Part shown: positions 47,293 through 57,963 of the stretch, piece after piece
Layout: every line of letters begins with the position of its first letter
Position numbering within the stretch: position 1 is the stretch's first letter
Source: Phyto melanocephala
Taxonomy: Eukaryota; Arthropoda; Insecta; Diptera; Rhinophoridae
Assembly (NCBI GenBank): GCA_941918925.1
Contig: OW799234.1
Coordinates: forward strand, 70,679,043-70,743,042
DNA: 64,000 bases
Direction: 5' to 3'
Program-made: the position numbers and the translations under genes
Notes under the pieces: generated by a model
What the model was told of the DNA's origin: nothing
The model's database searches: none
What the model saw: the letters and a program-made list of their open reading frames with translations, nothing else

Positions 47293-48191
47293 CAAGGTGG
47301 GCCAAAAAGAAGTCATCCGATTTTGTTTGGCTTTAATTTTTTTTTAAATGAAAAGCTTCGATTCTGTTTTTTATTATGTTTATTTCAACTTTTAGAATTT
47401 TATTGGTCAAATTGAGAAGATGATATTCGCCAAATGGGTGAAGTTACAATTGATTGCTTTATAGGCTCGTTTTATGACATTTTTCATCCCTTCGGCGAGA
47501 ACTTCAGGCGACAGATTCTCGCACTCTTGTCAAATGTTGTTCTTGAGGGCTTGTAGGGTCTCGGGCTTGTTAACATGAAATCGGGACTTCAAAAAACCCC
47601 ACAAAAGGAAGTCTTAAACGATTAAATCTGGCGATCTTGCGGGCTTATGTAAATCGCCAAAACGGGAGATGAGGCGACCCCGGAACGCCGCCTTCAGGAT
47701 ATTGGCTGTATCTCGCGCAGTTTGCTCCGTGCTTTTGCAATCACATTACCTCCAGTCCTAGTTCGTTCAATTGCGGTAGAAAAAACTAGGCTAACATGGC
47801 CCTATAGCGTGCACCGTCCACTTTTGTCGTTTGACAAGCGGCGTCCTCGAAAAAAATGGCTTGATGACTTCTCCAGCGTGAACAGCTTTCAATGTAGTCA
47901 CTTTGAGCGGGTGTAGTGGCTTCTCGTGAATCACTCATGGATTTTCGGTGCTCCAGAAGCGATATTTTTACGTACCCGCTGAGGTGGAAATGAGCCTCAT
48001 CGCTCATTATAATTTTGCTCGAAAAATCGTCTACTGCGGCCTCGACACGAGTATTCCACATTCTTGGGTAGTATATCGCTCCATGGCTTGTTCACTTGTA
48101 TTCTACATCTATTTAGTTCACAAATGTCAGAACACTTTTGACATTAACCGCTACTTGCAAAAATAAGAGCATCTTCTTTAGGCCCACCTGT
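47293..48191 (-). mobile_element. Mariner-like element with both ends
   Basis: TA plus caaggtgggccaaaaagaag at the left, inverted cttctttaggcccacctgt plus TA at the right. 899 bases. The first bases are the same terminal repeat as the element at 14664-16859. A broken transposase is read on the minus strand; the N-terminal half is deleted. Confidence 0.8.
47420..48061 (-). pseudogene. Mariner transposase, catalytic part, frameshifted
   Basis: From 48061: VDDFSSKIIMSDEAHFHLSG (first catalytic Asp in SDEAHF). The family sequence then moves to another frame for VIHEKPLHPLKVTTLKAVHA and back to the first for IFFEDAACQTTKVDGARYRA. The block with the second Asp is deleted. Reading resumes at DTANILKAAFRGRLISRFGD, ARSPDLIV then stop then DFLLWGFLKSRF (third catalytic region), and the tail VNKPETLQALKNNI. 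At least two shifts, two stops and an internal deletion. Confidence 0.7.
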
Positions 48192-48194
48192 TAC

Positions 48195-48868
48195 TATTTT
48201 CTTTTTCTTCTTTCACTTCTTCAAATGCTGTTCAAAACGATTTTTATCATTTAAATTATTGTGGAGCGTGGCAAGTAAGCGAAGAAAATCCTTTTTTTCT
48301 TTTTATGATCCCCCACTAAAAGTCTCTCTTTATTAAGTATATTCGTAGAAGAAAATTAAATAGAAAGAAAAACTTGAAAATAAGCCAAGACGATAAAACA
48401 TAAAAAATATTAAGTGAAAAAAAGACAACAATTTTTAAGATAAAAAATTATATTAAATTGGATGTTTGTATTCCTGGGTCCAGTCATCTTGGATTTTATT
48501 CATAATTTATTATACCGCTAATGGTATAACGGAGAGAATCCTTTGTTTTTTATAGCATTATGATTTCTATTTCATTGCTTTTTATCCTTTCATTTATTTA
48601 AGTTTAAGTTTTTTCGTTTTTTGATTTTGTTGTATTTATTTTTATTTGCCACTTACACCTTTTGGAGTGAGTTTTCTCGTTATCATGAATGCGTATGTCC
48701 GTGCTTGAAAGAGAAGATAAAATTATATTTGCTTTTGTTTTAATTTTTCATACATTTTCCAAATTGAAAAAGTTGCTATTTTTATTGTGAAATACAATTA
48801 CATGATTTCAATTTGGGAACAAATATGAATAAGTTGACTTAAAAACAAATTCTAATTATTATGAGTAA
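48195..48868. other. Spacer, nothing recognised
   Basis: No gene or element recognised. Confidence 0.35.
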
Positions 48869-49560
48869 CTAGAAAAGCCCGGCGTGCGTTGCAACGCCCC
48901 TTAATGAATAAAAATGCATTCTGAATTTCAATTGAATATCAAGTGCAAAAAGCTAAACTTTTAAAAAAAATCGGTGAAGTTCAAGTAGCTGAAAATTATA
49001 ACTTTTTTTATGGGCGTGGCACTGCCCACTTTTTAATCACAAAATTGTTAAGTCATGACAGCTCAATATGTGTGCAAAGTTTCAGAAAAATCGGTCTAGT
49101 GCAAGTACCTTAAAATTATAACATTTTTTTATGGGCGTGTCCCTGCCCACTTTTTCAATCACGAAATTATATAGTTATGACAGTTCAATATGTGTGCAAA
49201 GTTTCAGAAAAATCGGTCCATGGAAAGTTCGTCAAAATTATAAATTTTTTATGGGCGTGACCCTGCCCACTTTTTTTATCACGAAATTATATAGTCATGA
49301 CAGCTACATATGTGTGCAAAGTTTTAGAAAAATCGGTCAAGTGCAAGTAGCTAAAAATTATAACAAATTTTTAATGGGCGTAGCCCCGCCCACTTTTTAC
49401 CACCCATAAACACTCCCTGGAATGTGTGCAACAACTTGCCAAAGTTTGAGTCCGATCGGTTTTACAGTTTCTAAAGCTAACACACACACACACACATACA
49501 AACACCCACACAGAGTTTCACTTTTATATATGTATATAGAAGATAGATAGTAAATCAGTG
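48869..49560 (+). repeat. Repeat element with four ~115-bp tandem units
   Basis: Starts tagaaaagcccggcgtgcgt with the small palindrome ggcgttgcaacgcc-like core (gttgcaac). Then four units of about 115-120 bases follow, each with 'atgggcgtg', 'ctgcccacttttt', 'gtgtgcaaagttt' and 'agaaaaatcggtc'. It ends with a CA run and ttttatatatgtatatagaa. The 92-codon ORF at 49131-49409 is only the array read in one frame. Class unknown. Confidence 0.7.
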
Positions 49561-49720
49561 AAATTTAAATTGTTAAACATAAACTACCTTAGGTTTGCAA
49601 CTTACTAATTTTATTGGAAGTCGTTGTACTCATTTTATGAAAACCTTAATCTCAATAGAAACAAGAGTTCATAAGTTTATATTATTATTTTTCACATAGT
49701 TTTACGGCATTAAGTTTAAT

Positions 49721-49930
49721 GAGGAGAGTCGTGTAGTTGTTAGAGTAACAAACTTTAAACTAAAGGACTCTGGTTCGAATCTCAGAATAAGCAAACAATT
49801 TTTAAATGGTGCTATGGTTTGTAATCAAGATACTTATTAGGCAAATCAACCACAAAGAAGAAAAAGCCCCTTTACATTACGACTCACTCTAGGCATTAAA
49901 AAAATGGTCAGCATTAAAAAAAAATAAATA
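49721..49930 (+). mobile_element. Candidate tRNA-derived SINE
   Basis: gtgtagttgttagagt (49731-49746) resembles a pol III A box and D-arm. ggttcgaatct (49772-49782) fits the B-box consensus. Spacing is close to a tRNA. A non-tRNA body follows and the copy ends in aaaaaaaaataaata. The lack of a second copy in the window leaves a tRNA pseudogene with adjacent A-run as the alternative. Confidence 0.5.
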
Positions 49931-50593
49931 TCAATTAAAAAGTACTCAGCAAGACCCCACACCATACCAACGATCTGCTAGGTAGGTAACGATAGATTCA
50001 TCATCAACGGAATCAATACAAAACAATCCATATTCTCCCAATGTGATCTTGTGCAAAAGGTTCATGAAATCGATTTGTTGGTGGACAACACTCGTGTTCG
50101 ACTTACCACTGGTTTCAACAGCATGGCTTACCATGCACCAGTATGACGAGAGCTTGAAATTCATCCTTTGGGAGTGATAGTTTCGTGTTGATTTTTCAGA
50201 TCTTCAGTGGCCTCTTTTATTAGAATATGCCTGTACCACAGACCTATGCTAAAGAATTTTCATGAGATAAACTGAATACCTTCTTTGATTTAAAAACAAT
50301 AGTGTATTATTCCAAAGCTCATCAAAAAAGTGTTCAAATCGATTTTCTGAATTTTTTTTAGCCTTAGACTGATGGTATTTGAACAACCCAAAAAGAAATA
50401 ACACCTTTAAGGCTAATATCGTTCGGGCCATTGATGAGATGGAACCAGAAACCTTCAACAAAACACAGCAAACTATGACAACTACAAAGATAAAATTGTG
50501 TTCCTTTTATAATGGATATAAGTTTTATTTCTTGTTTTATATGTTATCTAAAATCTAATACTTGAACGCTTAAGACGCCAAGTCGTGCGAAAA
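49931..50593. other. Unassigned, possibly eroded piggyBac-like copy
   Basis: Two short minus-strand ORFs (49946-50164, 50249-50461) without recognised motifs. It is bounded on the right by a piggyBac-like terminal repeat. No transposase motif could be read. Confidence 0.25.
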
Positions 50594-50609
50594 GGTGGCA
50601 GTTAACGAG
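50594..50609 (-). repeat. Isolated piggyBac-like terminal repeat
   Basis: ggtggcagttaacgag is the inverse of cacgttaactgccacc at 41282 with one difference. The expected TTAA outside it is changed to aacc. Confidence 0.45.
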
Positions 50610-51952
50610 AACCTTTTTTTTTTAAATTGGTTGTCGGTAAAATATTTCTAAAGCAGATTAAATTTGTCTTACCATATCCGGCACGTTGGTGGCCAACTGT
50701 CTGCAACAAAAGCGTGTTCATTCTGACCATCTCTACAAAGAGTATTAACAGATCGTTGTTTGTCAATGTCTTTGGATTATCATAGCTTCAGATGCTATGT
50801 AACCATTTAACCTAGACTGTATTTGATTTTAAAAATTCCATTGATTGGAAAAGATTACAAACGCTACTTTAGCGTTAGTATGCTCATAAGGCATTTCAAA
50901 ACAATCGACAACTCTCAAGTCAGCTGCAGCAACAGTAAACAGTGTTGCCAATTATAAGTAATTCTCTTTTGAAAAAAACATTTCATAAAATATAAGTTTT
51001 TTCAACCAGCTACAAAGACCAACAAAGTGGACCGGTTGTGTCTATTTAATAATTGTATTTTATTATGGCAATTCCACTAAATAGAATAATTTTCTTTTTT
51101 TCACAAACAATTTCCTTACACTTTTAATATAATTCGTATTGTGCCATCTATTTTTAAACGCCAGCAAACAAGTAAATGTCTTTATTAATCCAATAAATTT
51201 GATAAATATATTTAAGCTTAAAAATATATAATTGTACAATTAAAATATTTACCACCGACACACCATAATTATTGTCACAACTATAGCAACCCCAAATCGA
51301 TGATTTTGTAACTGAAAAAACAAGAACCAACAAGAAAAATTCAACCCTAAAAAAACAAAGAAAATTTTTTGAATGAAAATTCCAACGAAACCACCCACTT
51401 GCAAACTGATTCACATGCAAGACGCGAAAACATATTATTGGTATTTAATTTAAAATTCTAACACTGATTTTAAAGATAGATGCACACATACATACATAAA
51501 TTATTTGTATCCCACACGCACTGGGATATTCTGACACAAAACTCAAAGTATTTGTATGAGAGTAATGTTGCAGGGAATCTTTCATAAAATTTCGTTACAT
51601 TTCTACAACAATTTTCACATCAAAATTTACATATTTTTTTTGAAAGTTATTTTACATATTGTTTCAATAAGAGGGAGGGGTGCAACAATCTAACAAACAA
51701 TGATGGAAAAAAAGTAAAACAGTAGAAATATTTGCAAATTAAATTTACATATTTGAAAAATTTTTAAACAACAAAACAAATTTATAAACCCAACACAAAC
51801 AAGAATGGAAAAACACTTGTAAAAAAAGTTTTTTTCTCTATGATTTTAATGAAAGCGATGGAAAATTCAACACAAATGTACGTTATTTTAGTACTTTTTA
51901 TGACACAAAAAAAATTTAAGAGGGTTATACCAAGTGCAACACAAGCAAAACG
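50610..51952. other. Spacer, nothing recognised
   Basis: No gene or element recognised. Confidence 0.35.
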
Positions 51953-52440
51953 AGCAAGAGGACTATAGTGGCAAATTTTGTTCAGTACTTTTCTACCACA
52001 AAATTTGTTATTTATTTGTCATTAACTCATATCATTATAGAATAATTTCTTAATACTAAAATATGTATTACTTTCTTTCCTTAAGTCCAATTTCCTATTA
52101 AATTACTTTCTTATATAGAGTCTCAAAATGAAGCCTAAGCATTTTTACAACAGCAGTGATATTAGTGATGACTACAATAGCCAGAGTGCGAGTTAAATTA
52201 TCGTATAAATTAAATTATTGTATAACTCCTTATACAATGTACGATTTAAATTGTAACATTTTATTACTCCACCTCATTGCGTTTAGACGTATTCGCATTT
52301 TATTCAATGCCACAGAGAATTTTTTTGACTCTTGCTTTACAAGCTATAACTCTTTCTCTAATGAACGGATTTAGCCCATTTTCAATTTTCAATACCAAAT
52401 ATTTCTGATATTCTTTAAATATTTTAAAAAATTAAAAAAA
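51953..52440 (+). mobile_element. Mini-me-like fragment, type A (A5)
   Basis: aacgagcaagaggactatag left end (palindrome lost), 'tatcattatagaataatttc', 'atgtattactttcttt', 'cgtattcgcattttattcaa', 'tcttgctttacaagctataa', 'gatttagcccattttcaatt' follow A1/A2 order with deletions. The 3' third is absent. Confidence 0.65.
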
Positions 52441-52488
52441 AAAATTTCAGGTATTAAAAGTAAAGGGCTTTTAAACAGGAACGCGCTT

Positions 52489-53292
52489 GACCACCAAAAG
52501 CGTCGTATGCTCGTGAATTAGGCTGAGCAACAACTTGAAAATAATTCGAATTTTCATCGAAAAATCATCTTCAGCGATGAGGCTCATTTCTGGTTGAATG
52601 GCTTCGTCAATAAGCAAAATTGGCGTTATTGGTCAGACAGCAATCCACACGTACTCCATGAGTCATCATAGCATGCCGAAAAAATTACGGTTTGGTGCGG
52701 TTTATGGGCCGGCGGCATCATTAAGCCATACTTCCGTGATGATCAAGATTGGCACGTTACTGTGAATGGGAATTACTACCGTTCAACGAAAACAGAATAT
52801 TTTTGGCCGCAATTGGATGATATGGACTTGGAAGACATGTGGTTCCAACAGGACGGCTCTACAATCCACACAGCGATTGTCACAATCAATTTATTGGAAG
52901 CCACAATTGGAGAATGTGTTATTTCACGAAATGGTCCAGTCAATTGGCCGCCTTAGTCATGCGATTTGACGCCGTTAGACTATTTCCTGTGGGGCTACGT
53001 CAAGTCTATGGTCTATGCCAACAAGTCAGCCCGATTGATGAACTTCGTACGAATATCGAAAGTGAAATTGCAGCAGTATCGCCCGATTTTTGCTTGAAAA
53101 CCGTCGAAAATTGGGTTCAGCGTCTGGACTTTTGCAAGCGTGCCCGTGGTGGCCATGCAAAAGAAATCGGGTTCCATACATTATGGCATCGAACGTACTT
53201 TCACAGGAATAAAGAATTTCATTGATATCCAAACGCGTTTTTATTATTTAAAAAAAACTTTTGTAGCGCTCTTATTGAAAAACCCTGTGCCG
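52489..53292 (+). pseudogene. DD41D mariner transposase, catalytic and C-terminal parts
   Basis: The frame opens KRRMLVN, stop, then NFHRKIIFSDEAHFWLNGFV with the first Asp at codon 52576, and VNKQNWRYWSDSNPHVLHES. ITVWCGLWAGGIIKPYFRDD and WPQLDDMDLEDMWFQQDGST give the second Asp (codon 52852). NWPP, stop, SCDLTPLDYFLWGYVKS gives the third (codon 52978), again with exactly 41 residues between. A frameshift at about 53030 leads to SPIDELRTNIESEIAAVSPD and RLDFCKRARGGHAKEIGFHT. Stops: VN*AEQ, ESS*HAE, PP*SCD. The N-terminal DNA-binding region is missing at the junction with A5. tagcgctcttattgaaaaac then ccct may be the right terminal repeat. Confidence 0.85.
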
Positions 53293-53654
53293 AAACCAAT
53301 ATCATATAGTACTTATTAACATACACTTTGTTATTTGGGAAATATTTATTTTTTTTATTTTGTTAATTAACTTAACTGGGTAGCGGCCATTTTGAAGACC
53401 ATTTTGCCACTTGTGTGCAATTTTTTTTTGTCACCTCATTGTCCAAGAATTACTTAAGAGCTTGAAAAACTAGATAAATATATTTGGAGAACTTTGTCGA
53501 TTAATAACCGATGTGTAAAAAAATATTTGCATTAAGCCCCATAAACATATTATATCTTAAAGTAGTAATAAAAATATGTTTTTTTAATTTTTCTAGGGCT
53601 AAAAATTTTAAATTTTTATTGCAATATAATGAGAAAAGCATAGGGAGTTGTGTT
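53293..53654. other. Spacer, nothing recognised
   Basis: No gene or element recognised. Confidence 0.3.
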
Positions 53655-53880
53655 TAAATATTTGTTCATATATCATTAAGGTATGAAGCGATTATGCTGG
53701 ATTTCTAATTATTTCTTAACGACTGTAACCACATACATGCCCTTGCATCATGTGGGGTCTTCTGAAAGGTGATTTCAATACAAGGTCATATCAATATTTC
53801 TCAATCGACATACCTATTTATAAACTTTATGGGGTAAAAAAATTTTTAGAGAAATTACAAACGGAGTGGCACCATAGGTG
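53655..53880 (+). mobile_element. Mini-me-like fragment, type C (C6)
   Basis: 'aaggtatgaagcgattatgc', 'gatttcaatacaaggtcata', 'tttataaactttatggggta', 'gaaattacaaacggagtggc' follow the 3' half of type C in order. Diverged; no ends. Confidence 0.6.
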
Positions 53881-53924
53881 AAGCACATCCTATTATTATA
53901 CAAATGGACTGGATGATGATGAAT

Positions 53925-54182
53925 ATGAATTTACGAAAAGGTTTTAAATACAGGTGGAGATTAAGTAAGTGTGTTACCTAAAGTATCTGATATTACGTTT
54001 AAGCAGACCAAAAGCAACATTGTAAAAAATTTTAGCATCATGCATCTACTTCTGTTTGTGGGGCTTCTATTTTATGGGATTTCAGTTATTAATAGACCAA
54101 ATTAAACCCTGCTTCCACTATACCTGTATTAACATATTTGGAGACCCCAGAGTATTGACTAGAGCTTAACAATAATTCCGTT
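53925..54182 (+). mobile_element. Mini-me-like fragment, type A (A6, left part)
   Basis: 'caggtggagattaagtaagt', 'tgttacctaaagtatctgat' and 'aaaaattttagcatcatgca' resemble A2 at 24965-25055. The fragment is cut by B5. Confidence 0.45.
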
Positions 54183-54880
54183 TTTATACCCTTCAAACAG
54201 TGAAAAGGGGTATATATAGGTTTGTCATTCCGTGTGACAAATTTCTACAATTTTTATTTCCGACCCCATAAAGTATATATTTTCTGAAAGCTTATGAATA
54301 GGGGAGTCGATTAAGCTTTATCAGTCTGTCCGTCTGTCCATCTGCCCGAAATCAACTTTATGAAGCCCCCCGAAATGGCTTGGACCCAGGTTAAGTATTA
54401 AAATATCAGAAATATTCGGGAGCAGATCGGTATTGAAAATCAGAAACATCGGTACATAAACAACACGTGGGTTCGAATCCCAGCTGAGCCAAAAAAAATT
54501 TTTTTTTATATTTTTTAAAATTTTTTTTTTATTTTTTATTTAATATATTTTTATATTTTTATTATATTTTATTATTTTTTTTTTAATATTTTTTTATTTA
54601 TTTTTTTTTTGTTTTATATTTATTATTCATACTTAAAAAAATTTTTTTTAAATTTTTTTTTTATTTTTTTTTTATTTTCTTTATTTTTTTTTTCTTAACA
54701 AGCATACGTTAATTCTTAATTTTACAATGGGATGTTTTTATATATATATGTATGTTTTTTATGTGTATGTACATATATCATATGAGATGAATGGTGATAC
54801 AAACAATTGTTATTGCATGACTACACATTGTGAAGGGTATAAAAGATTCGGTATGGCCGAATATAGCACACTGAATTGTT
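54183..54880 (-). mobile_element. Mini-me-like element, type B (B5)
   Basis: tttttatacccttcaaacag with hairpin partner gaaaaggggtata, 'accccataaagtatatat', a GTCTGTCCGTCTGTCCATCT run, 'gacccaggttaag', then gtgggttcgaatcccagctg and agcc: an exact pol III B box (GGTTCGAATCC) with paired T-stem. A/T block of 220 bases, end attcggtatggccgaat. The stretch between 'aacaac' and the T-arm that other copies carry is missing. Confidence 0.8.
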
Positions 54881-55229
54881 TTTTTTTTTTAATAAGTGTA
54901 AAATAACACTATTTTTTAGCTTTATAAACCTTGCATACAAATGAAACGTGTAGATATAATCTATGTGTGTAGTAAAATATTCGAGTAATCCTTTCAGGGT
55001 GCCTTAAATTTTAAGCCTTTGAAATAACGTTCTGAACTAAAGAAGGTCTGGCCAGATTCATGCGTCAGACGAGGGGTTAAGTAGTTTTTGGGGAAACCTA
55101 TAATTTTCTCCCAAGACACATACCGATGGAATTTGCTCCATCTAGGTTATTGTGTTTAAAAACTATAGTTACGACATGATGACTACTGAGTACTAAAAAC
55201 ATGATTTTTTTCTGAGTGTAGGCAACTTA

Positions 55230-55445
55230 TTTTGTTTGTTGGCGGAATGGCATTTTTATATGACCTAGTCTTGCCTTACAATGGACTTTATTTAATGAAT
55301 AGGCCATTTTCAATGTAATTAAATTAAGACATTTCTGATTAATAAAAATTTCAATCCTTAGCTTTTCTTCGAGCTCTATCGGGCTTTCATACCTAGATCG
55401 TTCTAATACAAAATCTAAGATAATATATCGTTGGTGACAAGTATT
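55230..55445 (+). mobile_element. Mini-me-like fragment, type A (A6, right part)
   Basis: 'ataggccattttcaatgtaa', 'ttcttcgagctctatcgggc', 'tttcatacctagatcgttct' match the right third of type A. Together with 53925-54182 it suggests one copy split by B5. Confidence 0.5.
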
Positions 55446-55509
55446 AAGGCCCTAACTCATATAATTGTAATTGTACAGGAGAAGGTAAAAACGGAACAGA
55501 AACTGTATG

Positions 55510-55650
55510 AAAATTTCTTGTAAAATTGTTACTTTTGATACTATTGCGTTAAATTTTTGTGTCTAGGTGTATTTGTGTGAAATGAATTGAAATCACTGAA
55601 AAGCTCAGTTTTTTTAAAAAGTACGAGTTATTGCCTATCTATTTGTGATC
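55510..55650 (+). repeat. Dispersed repeat, copy 2
   Basis: Same order of motifs as 18280-18435: 'tttgtgtgaaatg', 'gaaatcactgaaaa', 'gtgatcatc'. The MITE at 55656 begins right behind it. Confidence 0.5.
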
Positions 55651-55655
55651 ATCAA

Positions 55656-55913
55656 TATATCTGTGGCTTGGAGCTAAAAGGGCCAATATCACTTTTTTGC
55701 TCTTTTGAGTTAATCATTGCATTAGATTTGTTTTGTTGCTCTATTTCATTATGGTAAACAGCTAAAGTCATACTTAACCCAGAACAGTTTCATAAAAAAA
55801 AAATGCTGGTCAATGTCACTATGAAAGCATCTATAAAAGTTAAAGTTCAATTCAAATTTTCTCAAAAGTAAATATTTTGACATTGGCCCTTTTAGCTCCA
55901 AGCCACAGATATA
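55656..55913. mobile_element. MITE with ~35-bp inverted ends
   Basis: tatatctgtggcttggagct, then aaaagggccaatatc, is inverted at 55879-55913 with one mismatch in 35. TA lies at both outer edges. 258 bases, no ORF. TA suggests a Tc1/mariner-type MITE. Confidence 0.75.
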
Positions 55914-55914
55914 C

Positions 55915-57963
55915 TATATGAAGTCTAAATTCAATATTTAATTGTGTTCTAAATGGAATGATAAATAATAAAGCAGTGTTTCGGAACGAAAAGTTTGGTA
56001 GTGATGGTAAGTGAGAGGAAAAGTTGAGTTAATTAAAAAGATATCAGTTATGAATTTGATGCAGCAGAAGTTGTTAAACTTTTTTGGTACAGTTTAAGAA
56101 ATCTTTTTTCTACGCCCAAATTACTTATAAAAGTTGGATAAATAAATATTAACTGCTCAGTTTATATATAATAAAATAAAACACACTACATATTTTGCAA
56201 AATATGACCTTGATTTGTGTAAAGTTCCGTAAGAATCTTCAAAACTGAAATAATTATTTTTATCCAAATTCAAAAAAGTGCCTTTTTATAAATATGGCTT
56301 AGTACGTACCATTTAAATATCTCAATTTTTCATATATGTTTCATAAGTCTAATGAATTTGTTGTTACTTTTGTTTTTTTCATATTAGATTTTTGTGTCTT
56401 TTTTTTTTTCCGGGGATGATAAAATTATAAATTCTCATAAAATTTATGCACATTTCAATATTTAAATTTTTACATATTCACACACACATTCACTTTCCAA
56501 TGATATCAAATGAAATGTTAGTAATTCTTTTAGATCAATTTTTAATCTAAAATCTTATCACGTGTCATAACACATTATATATCGTATACAAAAACACATA
56601 AATACATGCATATGTAGATATTTACACATACCCATACATATCTACGCAGTGACATACATACATACTTACATATGTATGTATATGGATACATAAATTCATA
56701 ATAATACATACTTACATATGTATGTATATGGATACATAAATTCATAATAATACATATACATATATATTGTTCTTTAACACACGCATACTAATGTACGCAT
56801 GCAGATGTGTTTGCAAAAGCAAACATGTGTATAAAACATGTGACTTCTGATTATTGTTTTCATAATCGGCTTTATAAGAGAAAAAAGTATAATAGTTTTG
56901 ATGCTACAAAGCAGCAGTGGCAAAAAAGATTTAAATAAAATAAAATCCTTTTCTGAAATTTTTAATTTTATATTGAGATTATATGGAATAATAACATAAA
57001 CCAGTAGTGTGAATTTGTGAAGATCAATAACCAATTTGTTTGTAAAAAAAAATATATAATAACATAATTTCAAAATTACCTTCCGGTAAACTATACATAA
57101 ACACGTATTTTTTAAGGAAATTGTAAAACTTTACAAAATAAAAATTTTAATTATTTAATGAATAATTTGGCAGCAGCACAGAAAGCTAAAGTGACATACT
57201 AATTACATAAAAAATCTATTCTTATCACGTTGCAATTATCAAATAATAAAGGCAGTTAAAGACCATATTAATTTTTCAAGATGTGTGATGTCTTCAGCCC
57301 AAAAAGTGACCAGCCCAACTGCACGTGCAGTTTCTAACTCCAAATATGGCAGTTTGGAAAACTAATAATGCCATCAAGGTGGTAAATGACACAGGAGTCT
57401 GCCTGACCTTTATTAGTTTGAAACGTTATTTAAACATATTTAACACTTAGTCAGAGACTTGAATTTTAGGTACCCTATAAAGCTTAGTTCGGCATAAACA
57501 CTAAATAAAGAAATTCTGTAAAGAATATAACTCATATGGTTTGGTTAGAAAAATATACATATAATTTTAAATAAAAATGCTGCATTATAAAATTATTTTT
57601 TTGGTGTTTAATCATTCTTTGTTCAAATATTTTTTATTGAGGAACTGTTCAACATTGAAATTAATGAGTAACATTCATATACACAACCAATTTTGAACTC
57701 GATCAGCTATGAATTTGTTTATAGCAAGACAGAGAAGTTTTTGTTTAATATATTTTTTCAATAGATAATTTAACTGAAAGATTACACCAGTAAGTAGAGG
57801 CCAGTAGTAGCGGTGCTAAGAAATATTTTTTTTTCCAAATAATTATATTTAAAACTGGGTGAGTCTGCCAAGACTTATTTCTTATGAATGTTAAAATTTA
57901 AACATGTGTTAGACAAAGGGCTGAACTTTACAAATCTTTTCTACGACGCCACATTGATGTTTT
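55915..57963. other. Spacer with TATG/CATA microsatellites
   Basis: No genes. Microsatellites at 56590-56840, including a 46-bp tandem duplication. Confidence 0.4.
56658..56750 (+). repeat. 46-bp tandem duplication
   Basis: 'acatacttacatatgtatgt', 'atatggatacataaattcat', 'aataat' occurs twice in direct succession without change. Confidence 0.85.

Noticed and set aside
49131..49409. 92-codon ORF with internal repeats
   Set aside because: It is the 115-bp tandem array read in one frame; the protein repeat only mirrors the DNA repeat.
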